The notes beneath the pieces were generated by a model. That model saw nothing but the letters and a program-made list of their open reading frames with translations. It made no database searches and had not been told where the DNA came from. Shown here in pieces: positions 6,286-11,507 of a DNA stretch of 11,507 nt. Position 1 is the stretch's first letter, and each line of letters starts with the position of its first letter. The DNA is from UBA6987 sp045616945 (GTDB lineage: Bacteria > Bacillota > Clostridia > Lachnospirales > Lachnospiraceae), in NCBI GenBank assembly GCA_045616945.1, contig JAZLHR010000021.1, forward strand, positions 1 through 11,507, written 5' to 3'. The position numbers were made by a program, and so were the translations under genes.

Positions 6286-8823
6286 ATGATCATTTACGGC
6301 GAAAAAGTGAACCATTTGGAAAATCCGCTGGGTTTTGAACTGGAACGGCTTTCATTCAGCTGGAAGGTAAAGGACGCGGCGGGGAGCGCGCAGAAAGAAG
6401 CCAGGCTTGCGGTCGCGGCAGGGGAGGATATGCACAGTCCCTGTCTGGATACCGGCTGGCGCGCGGATCTGAATGCCTTGGGAACGGCTGCGGAACTGCC
6501 GCTCCGGCCCCGGACCCGCTATTATTGGCAGGTCTCCGTGCGCAGCGACGCCGGGGAAGAAGCATCCGGCGCGGTCTGCTTTTTCGAGACCGGCAAAATG
6601 GGCGAACCCTGGCAGGCACAGTGGATCACCGCTTCGGCGGAGGAAAAGCGTCAGCCTGTATTTTGCAGGGAAATCGCTCCGGAGGCGGGGAAAGAGGTCG
6701 CGTCTGCCCGCCTGTATATCTGCGGACTGGGCCTGTATGAGGCACGCTGGAACGGACGCAAGATCGGCTGCGAATATCTGACGCCTTACTGCAACAATTA
6801 TCATGCCCGCATCCAGTATCAGACCTTTGATGTCACGGAACAGCTGCGGGGCGGCGCCGGTGAGCTCAGCGCGGAGCTGGGCGAGGGCTGGTGGATCGGC
6901 CGCTTCGGCTTCAAAACCGCGCAGACAAAGCAGTTCGCGCATTACGGCAGCCGTCTGCAGCTGCTGGCGGAGCTGCGTATCCGCTATACGGACGGCAGTG
7001 AAACGACCGTCGGGACCGATGACAGCTGGCTTGTCCGCCGGAGCCAAATCACCTTCAGCGGCATCTATGACGGAGAATGGAAGGATACGACCCTGCCCGA
7101 GCTGCCTCCGGAAAAGGCGCAGCTCACAGAGGCCCCCGCGGGAAAGCTGACGGAGCGGATCAGTCTGCCCGTGACCGTGCAGCAGGAAATGCCCGCCGTA
7201 GAGCTGGTCACTACGCCGGCAGGCGAGACTGTATATGATCTGGGGCAGAATATCGCCGGGATCTTCCGTCTGCGTGTGCATGAGCCGGCCGGTACCGAGG
7301 TGCATGTACAGGTGTGTGAGATCCTGCAGGACGGGAATTTCTACCGCAAAAACTATCGGAACGCGAAGGCTGAATACCGTTTTATCTGCGACGGAACAGA
7401 GCAGGTGATCGAGCCTTGCTTTACATATTACGGATATCGCTATGCGAAGGTCGAGGGCATGAGCTCCCCGCAGCTTTCTGATTTCACGGGGGCAGTGCTT
7501 TCCAGCGATCTGACCGTGACCGGGCAGCTGGAGACCGGCAATGCGAAGGTGAACCGGCTGATCGCAAATGCTTTCTGGAGCCAGACCGACAATTTCATCG
7601 ATGTTCCCACAGACTGCCCGCAGCGCAATGAGCGTATGGGCTGGACCGGCGACGCCGAAGCTTTCTGCCCGACCGCCTGCTTCAACAAGGACAGCTATGC
7701 GTTTTTCCGGAAATTCCTGCTGGATACCGTGAGCGAGCAGCGCATGAACGGCGGCTGGGTCCCTGCTGTGGTGCCCAGCTTCGGTTATACGGTTTATTCC
7801 AGCGTCTGGGGGGACAGTATCACACTGATCCCCTGGACCATGTACCGCCGCTACGGCGACAAGGGCATCCTGCGGGACGCATTTCCGGGGATGAAGATGT
7901 GGGTGGATCATATCCGCGCGCTGGATGGGTCGGACCACGCCTGGCGGAGACATTTCCACTACGGCGATTGGCTTTCTCTGGACGGCCTCAAGGATAAGGA
8001 CAGCTGGTACGGCGGCACGGAGGAAGGCTTTGTGGCGGATGCGTTCTACTATAACAGCGCCGATATCACCGCAAAAACGGCGGAGATCCTGGGCGATACC
8101 GTGGCCGCCGCGGCTTATCACGGGCTGGCGGAGCGGATCCTGAAGGGGATCCGGGCGGAATATATTACGCCTGCGGGGCGCTGCGCCATCATGACCCAGA
8201 CCGGGCAGGTGCTGACGCTTGCATTCGGGCTGAGCGAGCATCCGGAAAAGGCTGCCGCGGAACTGAAGCGGCTTTTGCTGGTAAACGGCGGCAGACTGAC
8301 GACAGGCTTTGTGGGGACGCCGCTGCTTTGCGAGACCCTGACGCAGATCGGAGAGCCGGAGCTGGCGATGGATCTGCTGCTGAACGAGGAATATCCGGGC
8401 TGGCTGTACGAGGTGAACCTGGGGGCGACCACCATCTGGGAACGCTGGAACAGCGTGCTGCCGGACGGGCATATTTCCGATACGGGCATGAACAGTCTGA
8501 ACCACTATGCCTACGGTTCGGTGGTCAGCTGGATATACGAGCGGGTGGCCGGGCTGCGCCAGGCAGATGGTTCCGTGGGCTACCGGCGCTGCGAACTGGC
8601 ACCGATCCCGGACCGTCGGCTGGGATACGCGGAGGCGGAATATCAGAGCGCGTCCGGCACCTGGAAATGCGGCTGGCGATATACGGAGGACGGAAAGCTG
8701 GAAGTCTGCGGGGATGTGCCCTTCGGGTGCAGTGCCTGCCTGCTGCCTCCGGTGAGCGGGGCGGAAAAGCGGGAACTGGCTCCCGGCCCGTTCCGGTTTG
8801 AATATACGGTCACGGAGGGATAA
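6286..8823 (+). CDS. Alpha-L-rhamnosidase, glycoside hydrolase family 78
   Basis: The 845-residue product begins with K-V-N-H-L-E-N-P-L-G-F (about 6-16), the usual start of bacterial GH78 enzymes. The N-terminal beta domain follows (S-A-R-L-Y-I-C-G-L-G-L-Y-E, about 140-152), then Y-D-L-G-Q-N-I-A-G at 317-325 and F-x-Y-x-G-x-R-Y at 379-386. The (alpha/alpha)6 catalytic domain carries D443-C-P-Q-R-N-E449-R-M-G-W-T-G-D456. By analogy with characterised GH78 enzymes, E449 is the expected general acid and E719, in T-T-I-W-E-R-W-N (715-722), the general base. A C-terminal beta domain closes the protein. It removes terminal alpha-L-rhamnose from plant glycosides such as flavonoids or from polysaccharides by inversion. 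No signal peptide is visible, so it is probably cytoplasmic and acts on imported small substrates. The start has AGGGG five bases upstream. It lies between its own promoter and terminator, with no rhamnose-catabolism genes nearby. Confidence 0.95.
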   Translation: MIIYGEKVNHLENPLGFELERLSFSWKVKDAAGSAQKEARLAVAAGEDMHSPCLDTGWRADLNALGTAAELPLRPRTRYYWQVSVRSDAGEEASGAVCFFETGKMGEPWQAQWITASAEEKRQPVFCREIAPEAGKEVASARLYICGLGLYEARWNGRKIGCEYLTPYCNNYHARIQYQTFDVTEQLRGGAGELSAELGEGWWIGRFGFKTAQTKQFAHYGSRLQLLAELRIRYTDGSETTVGTDDSWLVRRSQITFSGIYDGEWKDTTLPELPPEKAQLTEAPAGKLTERISLPVTVQQEMPAVELVTTPAGETVYDLGQNIAGIFRLRVHEPAGTEVHVQVCEILQDGNFYRKNYRNAKAEYRFICDGTEQVIEPCFTYYGYRYAKVEGMSSPQLSDFTGAVLSSDLTVTGQLETGNAKVNRLIANAFWSQTDNFIDVPTDCPQRNERMGWTGDAEAFCPTACFNKDSYAFFRKFLLDTVSEQRMNGGWVPAVVPSFGYTVYSSVWGDSITLIPWTMYRRYGDKGILRDAFPGMKMWVDHIRALDGSDHAWRRHFHYGDWLSLDGLKDKDSWYGGTEEGFVADAFYYNSADITAKTAEILGDTVAAAAYHGLAERILKGIRAEYITPAGRCAIMTQTGQVLTLAFGLSEHPEKAAAELKRLLLVNGGRLTTGFVGTPLLCETLTQIGEPELAMDLLLNEEYPGWLYEVNLGATTIWERWNSVLPDGHISDTGMNSLNHYAYGSVVSWIYERVAGLRQADGSVGYRRCELAPIPDRRLGYAEAEYQSASGTWKCGWRYTEDGKLEVCGDVPFGCSACLLPPVSGAEKRELAPGPFRFEYTVTEG

Positions 8824-8916
8824 GCCGGTACCGCGGCAGGAACTGCCCGGGGAGAGCACGGACGAAGGCTGTTTTCTCCGCTGCCGTTTATTAAGGAAAA
8901 TGAATGGATTTATGCG

Positions 8917-8949
8917 CATCCGGTTTGATTTTTCAAACCGGATGTTTTT
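8917..8949 (+). terminator. Intrinsic terminator of the rhamnosidase gene
   Basis: A perfect 12-bp stem (8917-8928 with 8933-8944) closes a TTTT loop and is followed by TTTTT at 8945-8949. The hairpin lies about 95 bases after the stop. The stretch 8824-8916 holds no convincing gene, only a possible weak outer pairing CGGCAG/CTGCCG (8834-8839 with 8881-8886). Confidence 0.95.
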
Positions 8950-9044
8950 GGTGTACGGAAAATCCCCAAACAGTAATTCATAGACTATAATTGTTTTTGA
9001 CAGTCGGATTTGCGGAAAGAAGACAGAAGTGAGTTTTGCAAACC

Positions 9045-9093
9045 GATCTTCCGGGGCGGCTGACCCGAAGTTGGTTCTGCAATCAACTTTTTT
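9045..9093 (+). repeat. Direct repeat copy A with terminator-like hairpin
   Basis: This 49-bp stretch matches 11348-11395 at about 44 of 49 positions, by eye, with one single-base gap. The core G-C-T-G-A-C-C-C-G-A-A-G-T-T-G-G-T-T is identical in both. The two copies have the same orientation and bracket the ECF operon. Within the copy, AAGTTGGTT (9068-9076) pairs with AATCAACTT (9081-9089) over a four-base loop, with T to 9093, so it can act as an intrinsic terminator. The rest of 8950-9044 shows an isolated TATAAT (8986-8991) and TTGACA (8997-9002) that do not combine into a promoter. Confidence 0.8.
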
Positions 9094-9107
9094 GTGATCA
9101 ACTTCGG
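9065..9107 (+). promoter_or_regulatory. Three-segment alternative hairpin (attenuator-like)
   Basis: CCGAAGTTG (9065-9073) can pair in two exclusive ways. The inner one forms the terminator with AATCAACTT at 9081-9089. The outer one is a perfect 9-bp match with CAACTTCGG at 9099-9107, which would disrupt the terminator and place the T run in a loop. The eight bases ATCAACTT occur twice (9082-9089 and 9097-9104). It would act on transcripts entering from upstream, because the ECF-type promoter starts downstream of it. The repeat copy at 11348 lacks the third segment. Confidence 0.45.
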
Positions 9108-9114
9108 ATCGCAG

Positions 9115-9141
9115 TGTAACCGCACGGGGATATTTGGCGAT
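9115..9141 (+). promoter_or_regulatory. Predicted ECF-sigma (SigX-type) autoregulatory promoter
   Basis: TGTAAC at 9115-9120 is followed after 17 bp by CGAT at 9138-9141. From established knowledge, B. subtilis SigX promoters read TGTAAC-N17-CGAC and related ECF sigmas use TGAAAC with CGTC or CGTA. Predicted transcription begins near 9148, giving a leader of about 65 bases before the sigma gene. An overlapping TATAAA (9141-9146) has no matching SigA -35. Confidence 0.6.
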
Positions 9142-9213
9142 ATAAAGGGTAGAAGGACCAATGGAAATGCTGCAGGGACGGAGGCAGTAAAAAACAGACT
9201 CTTGAGGTTGAAT

Positions 9214-9774
9214 ATGGATGACAGGGAAATAGTACAGCTGTTTTGGGAAAGAAACGAAGAAGCGGTCCGTGCCGCTGCCCAAAAATACGGCTCCCATATC
9301 AGAGGGGTGGCTTACCAGGTCACAAGGAGTCACGAGATCGCGGAGGAATGTGAAAATGACACTTATCTGGAGCTTTGGAACCGGATACCGCCCGATCGGC
9401 CGGAAACATATCTGGAATCATATGTGCTGCGCATCGGGCGCTGCATTGCCATTGACAGATGCCGGAAAGACACAAGACTGAAAAGAGCCGCCTATCTGAC
9501 GGAACTGACGGAGGAAATAGAAATGTATATCCCGTCGGAAAAGGATGTGGCAGAGGAACTGGAAGTAAAACAGTTAGGAGAAGCTATCAATCGGTTTGTG
9601 CTCGGCTTATCGGAGGAAAAGCAGGTGATGTTTGCATGCCGCTACTACTATCTGGATTCGATAGCGGAGATTGCAGAGCGGCTTTCAGTCAGCAGCAGTA
9701 AAGTCAAGGTCACTTTGCTGCGGATCCGCAGGAGTCTGCGTGATTACTTGAAAAAGGAGGGGTATACAGTATGA
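9214..9774 (+). CDS. ECF (extracytoplasmic function) RNA polymerase sigma factor
   Basis: The 186-residue product has the ECF two-domain layout. Sigma region 2 covers about 18-88, with A-E-E-C-E-N-D-T-Y-L-E-L-W-N-R-I-P-P at 43-60 and I-G-R-C-I-A-I-D-R-C-R at 74-84. Region 4 covers about 120-182, with the helix-turn-helix around S-I-A-E-I-A-E-R-L-S-V-S-S-S-K-V-K-V. It directs RNA polymerase to a small promoter set, released by an anti-sigma factor. The ATG at 9214 is preceded by GAGG (9204-9207) six bases upstream. The frame stays open back to a GTG at 9094, but that start would lie upstream of the predicted promoter and inside the hairpin region, so it is rejected. The stop overlaps the next ATG (ATGA at 9771-9774), which indicates translational coupling to the anti-sigma gene. 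Confidence 0.93.
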   Translation: MDDREIVQLFWERNEEAVRAAAQKYGSHIRGVAYQVTRSHEIAEECENDTYLELWNRIPPDRPETYLESYVLRIGRCIAIDRCRKDTRLKRAAYLTELTEEIEMYIPSEKDVAEELEVKQLGEAINRFVLGLSEEKQVMFACRYYYLDSIAEIAERLSVSSSKVKVTLLRIRRSLRDYLKKEGYTV

Positions 9775-10319
9775 ACAGAGATCGTCTCGATTGTTTCGGA
9801 TATCTGGATGAGGAACTGATCGCAAAAAGCCATTCATACAAGGCGGAACCTCGAAAAAGTTGGGGGAGAAAGTGGGTTGCGGCAGTTTTCTGTGTCTTGC
9901 TGGGGATTGCAGGCGGTTTAGGGGCATCGGCGGTAAGCAGAGATTTCGGCAGTGAATTACTGTCGATAGAAACGGAGATCCCGGAAGGCTTGACTATGAC
10001 GATTTTGGGAGCCGACAGATTTGATGCCAGCGTCCATATCAAGAATGATTCTGAGTTTCCCGTTATATATGGGGGACCATGCTGTTTGCAGAAATGGGAC
10101 GGTACGAAATGGATAGAGGTACTGGCGGATGAACATGCAATTTATCCGTCCGGTCCGCATACATTGCAGCCCGGGGAACAGATGTATGGATTGTGCGGTA
10201 CGATGGTCTATAAGAAACGTCTGGAGGGGTCATACCGTTTTATGATCGAACTAGAGGTATGCACGGAGGAGCCTTACCCGGTGGTGTTGAGGGCGGAATT
10301 TGAAGTGACAGGCAATTAA
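9771..10319 (+). CDS. Single-pass anti-sigma factor candidate with extracytoplasmic Ig-like (Big_14-type) domain
   Basis: The 182-residue product has a short cytoplasmic N-terminus (1-33) with L-D-C-F-G-Y-L-D-E-E-L-I, resembling the N-terminus of anti-sigma proteins paired with clostridial ECF sigmas. One membrane segment (about 34-56) follows. The outer domain (about 65-180) is beta-rich: V-H-I-K-N-D-S-E-F-P-V-I-Y-G-G at 88-102, L-Q-K-W-D-G-T-K-W-I-E-V at 106-117, L-Q-P-G-E at 132-136, and G-S-Y-R-F at 153-157. This matches the pattern I know from the bacterial Ig-like family Big_14 (PF20251). It presumably binds the sigma factor inside the cell and senses something outside. It overlaps the sigma stop by four bases and has AAGGAGG at 9754-9760, ten bases upstream. 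The anti-sigma role is inferred from topology and gene order. Confidence 0.8.
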   Translation: MNRDRLDCFGYLDEELIAKSHSYKAEPRKSWGRKWVAAVFCVLLGIAGGLGASAVSRDFGSELLSIETEIPEGLTMTILGADRFDASVHIKNDSEFPVIYGGPCCLQKWDGTKWIEVLADEHAIYPSGPHTLQPGEQMYGLCGTMVYKKRLEGSYRFMIELEVCTEEPYPVVLRAEFEVTGN

Positions 10320-10362
10320 ACGGCTTGTCGATGACAGAGGAGCCACGAAAGGAAGAAACGTT

Positions 10363-10507
10363 ATGAGAAAGCTGCTTTCATTATCAGAGGCAGCGGTGGC
10401 GTTGGTATCTGGCTGTACGGAAAGTGTCTTGGCCGGAGGCGCAAATGGGAGAAATATATCACTGCATCACTAACCGCAGGCGGCAGATATTAACTTTAAG
10501 TGCGTGA
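10363..10507 (+). pseudogene. Truncated/frame-shifted paralogue of the secreted peptide gene at 10904
   Basis: The ATG at 10363 has AAGGAAG upstream (about 10349-10355) and opens 36 codons (stop 10471-10473). They begin M-R-K-L-L-S-L and reach G-C-T-E-S-V-L-A, a lipoprotein- or signal-peptide-like start. The Cys is residue 18, exactly as in the 10904 product, and codons for E-S-V-L-A-G-G align with Q-S-V-Y-A-E-G there at 16 of 21 bases. In the +1 frame, I-Y-H-C-I-T-N (10454-10474) and R-R-Q-I-L-T-L-S-A (10478-10504) resemble W-Y-N-S-I-G-S and T-K-R-I-L-A-V-S-P of the later gene, 12 of 14 bases matching at best. That frame ends in TGA at 10505-10507. The simplest reading is a decayed duplicate. 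An intact 36-residue peptide is the alternative. Confidence 0.5.
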
Positions 10508-10520
10508 GGGCGAGGGGGAA

Positions 10521-10883
10521 ATGGAGAAGGAAAACTTTAGAAGAATGATGATTCGATTGCTTCCGGCGGCCGTGGCGGTTCTTTCTGTCCTTTGCATCTG
10601 GATGTGTTTGAAACAGCGAAACCAGAGCGAAAGAGCGAAAGAATGTATGCGTCAGCTCTCGTTTGCGATGGAAATTGTAAAAAGAGAAAACATTGATAGG
10701 CCGGAAATGCAAGCGTCTGTTATCAGTCATGTTTATGCTGCTTATACCCAGTGCGATGATGTGCATCTTGCGGGAAAAATATACGATTTATGGAACGATT
10801 TGGTTTTCAGAGGGCTCCCCATTTTTGAAAACGGGAAGACCTTGGGCACTGCTCTGAATTTGCTTCTTGGTGAAGCGGAATAA
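10521..10883 (+). CDS. Small single-pass membrane protein of unknown function
   Basis: I do not recognise this family. The 120-residue product has a basic N-terminus (E-N-F-R-R-M-M-I-R) and one hydrophobic segment at about 11-30. A mostly helical soluble region follows, with a charged start (K-Q-R-N-Q-S-E-R-A-K-E, 31-41) and a possible helix pair around A-S-V-I-S-H-V-Y-A-A-Y and K-I-Y-D-L-W-N-D-L. I chose the ATG at 10521 because GAGGG (10506-10510) lies ten bases upstream. A GTG at 10500 would add seven residues. It lies between the two related signal-peptide ORFs and has the lower GC of this block (24 G+C in the 60 bases 10681-10740). Its position behind the sigma/anti-sigma pair suggests co-regulation, not a specific function. 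Confidence 0.65.
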   Translation: MEKENFRRMMIRLLPAAVAVLSVLCIWMCLKQRNQSERAKECMRQLSFAMEIVKRENIDRPEMQASVISHVYAAYTQCDDVHLAGKIYDLWNDLVFRGLPIFENGKTLGTALNLLLGEAE

Positions 10884-10903
10884 AAAAAACAGGAGGAAAG
10901 ATT

Positions 10904-11210
10904 ATGAGAAAATTTGTTGTGTTTCTTGCATTGGCAGGAATGTTAGCCGTTTTATGCCCTCAAAGTGTTTACGCCGAAGGCACCGGAGAGAAAAGGATAG
11001 TAGTATCTGATTCGGGCTATGAATCCCGGACTGGAAAGTTGGTATAACAGCATAGGCAGCTATACTCATACAAAGAGAATATTAGCTGTAAGCCCTTCTA
11101 TTTCTATTGAGTTTCCAAGTGTATTTTCAGCTTCTGCTGGGATTGATGTAGGATTTTTAGCGACGAAAGAAATCAGAGGCGTTGAATTCGAAGTGCATTA
11201 TGTTCCCTGA
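10904..11210 (+). pseudogene. Small secreted protein gene interrupted by a +1 frame offset
   Basis: The ATG at 10904 has AGGAGG at 10891-10896 and encodes a clear signal peptide, M-R-K-F-V-V-F-L-A-L-A-G with cleavage likely after S-V-Y-A (residue 24). That frame stops at 11045-11047 after 47 residues. In the +1 frame an open stretch runs to TGA at 11208-11210. It encodes N-P-G-L-E-S-W-Y-N-S-I-G-S-Y, then P-S-I-S-I-E-F-P-S-V-F and G-V-E-F-E-V-H-Y-V-P, and has no ribosome site of its own. The +1 frame is stop-free only after 11003, so the switch must lie between 11004 and 11044. Removing one G from the GGG at 11014-11016 would give a continuous 101-residue exported protein. A real frameshift mutation, a sequencing error or programmed shifting are all possible. 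The function is unknown; the mature part looks beta-rich. Confidence 0.6.
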
Positions 11211-11347
11211 CAATCTGCGATAATGCAACCTCTCTTTTGGGTAGTATTTGAAGGGGAAAGTTTCGTGAGCTACATCAAAAATCCGTACAAAATGTAGAAT
11301 AGGAAGAATAAAACGAGTAGTTTTTCCAGAGAAATCGCCAGAAGACT
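11211..11347. other. Gene-free interval after the ECF operon
   Basis: This AT-rich stretch has stops in all forward frames and no supported ribosome site or conserved protein pattern. It contains no convincing promoter. It ends at repeat copy B. Confidence 0.6.
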
Positions 11348-11395
11348 GATTTCCCGGGGCAGCTGACCCGAAGTTGGTTTTCAATCAACTTTTTT
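11348..11395 (+). repeat. Direct repeat copy B with terminator-like hairpin
   Basis: This is the second copy of the repeat at 9045-9093, in the same orientation. AAGTTGGTT (11371-11379) pairs with AATCAACTT (11383-11391) around a three-base loop, followed by T to 11395. It can therefore close the ECF operon as an intrinsic terminator. The third, alternative-pairing segment found after copy A is absent here. Confidence 0.8.
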
Positions 11396-11507
11396 CAAAA
11401 TTTTTGCCGCTTTTGAAAATATTCGCCGTTATTTGTTGTGTATAGAGGCAAGAGGTCAGTGGCGGTCTCAGTTGTTTATGGCTTTTTCTGGCTTATCAGC
11501 GTGCAGT
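11396..11507. other. Window end: no gene supported
   Basis: A forward frame stays open from about 11367 to the window edge (F-F-K-I-F-A-A-F-E-N-I-R-R-Y-L-L), but it starts inside the terminator repeat and has no start codon with a ribosome site. It could be a fragment of a larger dispersed repeat or of a gene that continues outside. Confidence 0.4.

Noticed and set aside
6010..6338. Lysine/glycine-rich open frames across the purine repeat
   Set aside because: Unit lengths change by single bases, so no frame is conserved from unit to unit. Several frames on both strands are open simply because the sequence is low complexity.
8900..8983. Small ORF starting M-N-G-F-M-R-I-R
   Set aside because: It runs through the perfect rhamnosidase terminator hairpin.
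8986..9002. TATAAT (8986-8991) and TTGACA (8997-9002) as a promoter
   Set aside because: The order is reversed and neither has a matching partner at 16-18 bp.
9094..9213. Longer GTG start for the ECF sigma factor
   Set aside because: It would place coding sequence over the hairpin and predicted promoter. The extra 40 residues do not look like sigma, and 9214 has a ribosome site.
6352..9333. 993-codon open frame on the minus strand
   Set aside because: It is antisense to the well-supported GH78 gene and runs through the rhamnosidase terminator, the direct repeat and the ECF promoter. GC-rich codon bias creates such shadows.
11019..11210. Independent 63-codon gene
   Set aside because: There is no ribosome site before 11019, and it overlaps the end of the signal-peptide ORF as its natural continuation. 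It is treated as part of the frame-shifted gene at 10904.

Overview
The window looks like chromosomal DNA of an anaerobic, probably gut-dwelling, GC-rich clostridial Firmicute. This is inferred from strong AAGGAGG-type ribosome binding sites, SigA-like promoters, U-tract terminators, a clostridial-style ECF sigma/anti-sigma pair with a Big_14-like Ig domain, and a cytoplasmic GH78 rhamnosidase. No rRNA, tRNA, CRISPR array or transposase was seen, so the species cannot be named.

Layout. Positions 1-267 are the 3' end of a gene whose product ends in Glu/Pro/Thr/Ala heptad repeats, closed by a strong terminator. A MATE-family efflux gene follows (428-1819, +) with its own promoter and terminator. 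It converges on two leftward genes: an SPFH/Band 7 membrane scaffold protein (2014-3021, -) and, upstream of it, an 899-residue multi-domain membrane protein with an EF-hand loop (3180-5879, -). Each leftward gene has its own candidate promoter. Between the 899-residue gene and the divergent rhamnosidase gene (6286-8823, +) lies a purine-rich, roughly 20-bp tandem repeat that directly abuts the rhamnosidase promoter. The rhamnosidase ends in a near-perfect terminator.

Positions 9045-11395 differ in character. A lower-GC operon sits between two copies of a 48-49 bp direct repeat, each containing a terminator hairpin. The operon encodes an ECF sigma factor (9214-9774), an overlapping single-pass anti-sigma candidate with an extracytoplasmic Ig-like domain (9771-10319), a signal-peptide ORF that looks broken (10363-10507), a small single-pass membrane protein of unknown function (10521-10883), and a second signal-peptide ORF related to the first and also out of frame part-way (10904-11210). 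A TGTAAC-N17-CGAT element upstream of the sigma gene matches a B. subtilis SigX-type ECF promoter, so the operon is probably autoregulated.

How the genes may work together: the sigma/anti-sigma pair probably senses an envelope or extracellular condition through the Ig-like domain and controls the small exported products encoded behind it. This operon is the best candidate in the window for an undescribed system. The SPFH protein and the 899-residue protein may form a second membrane-organising pair. The MATE pump and rhamnosidase look like ordinary stand-alone genes.
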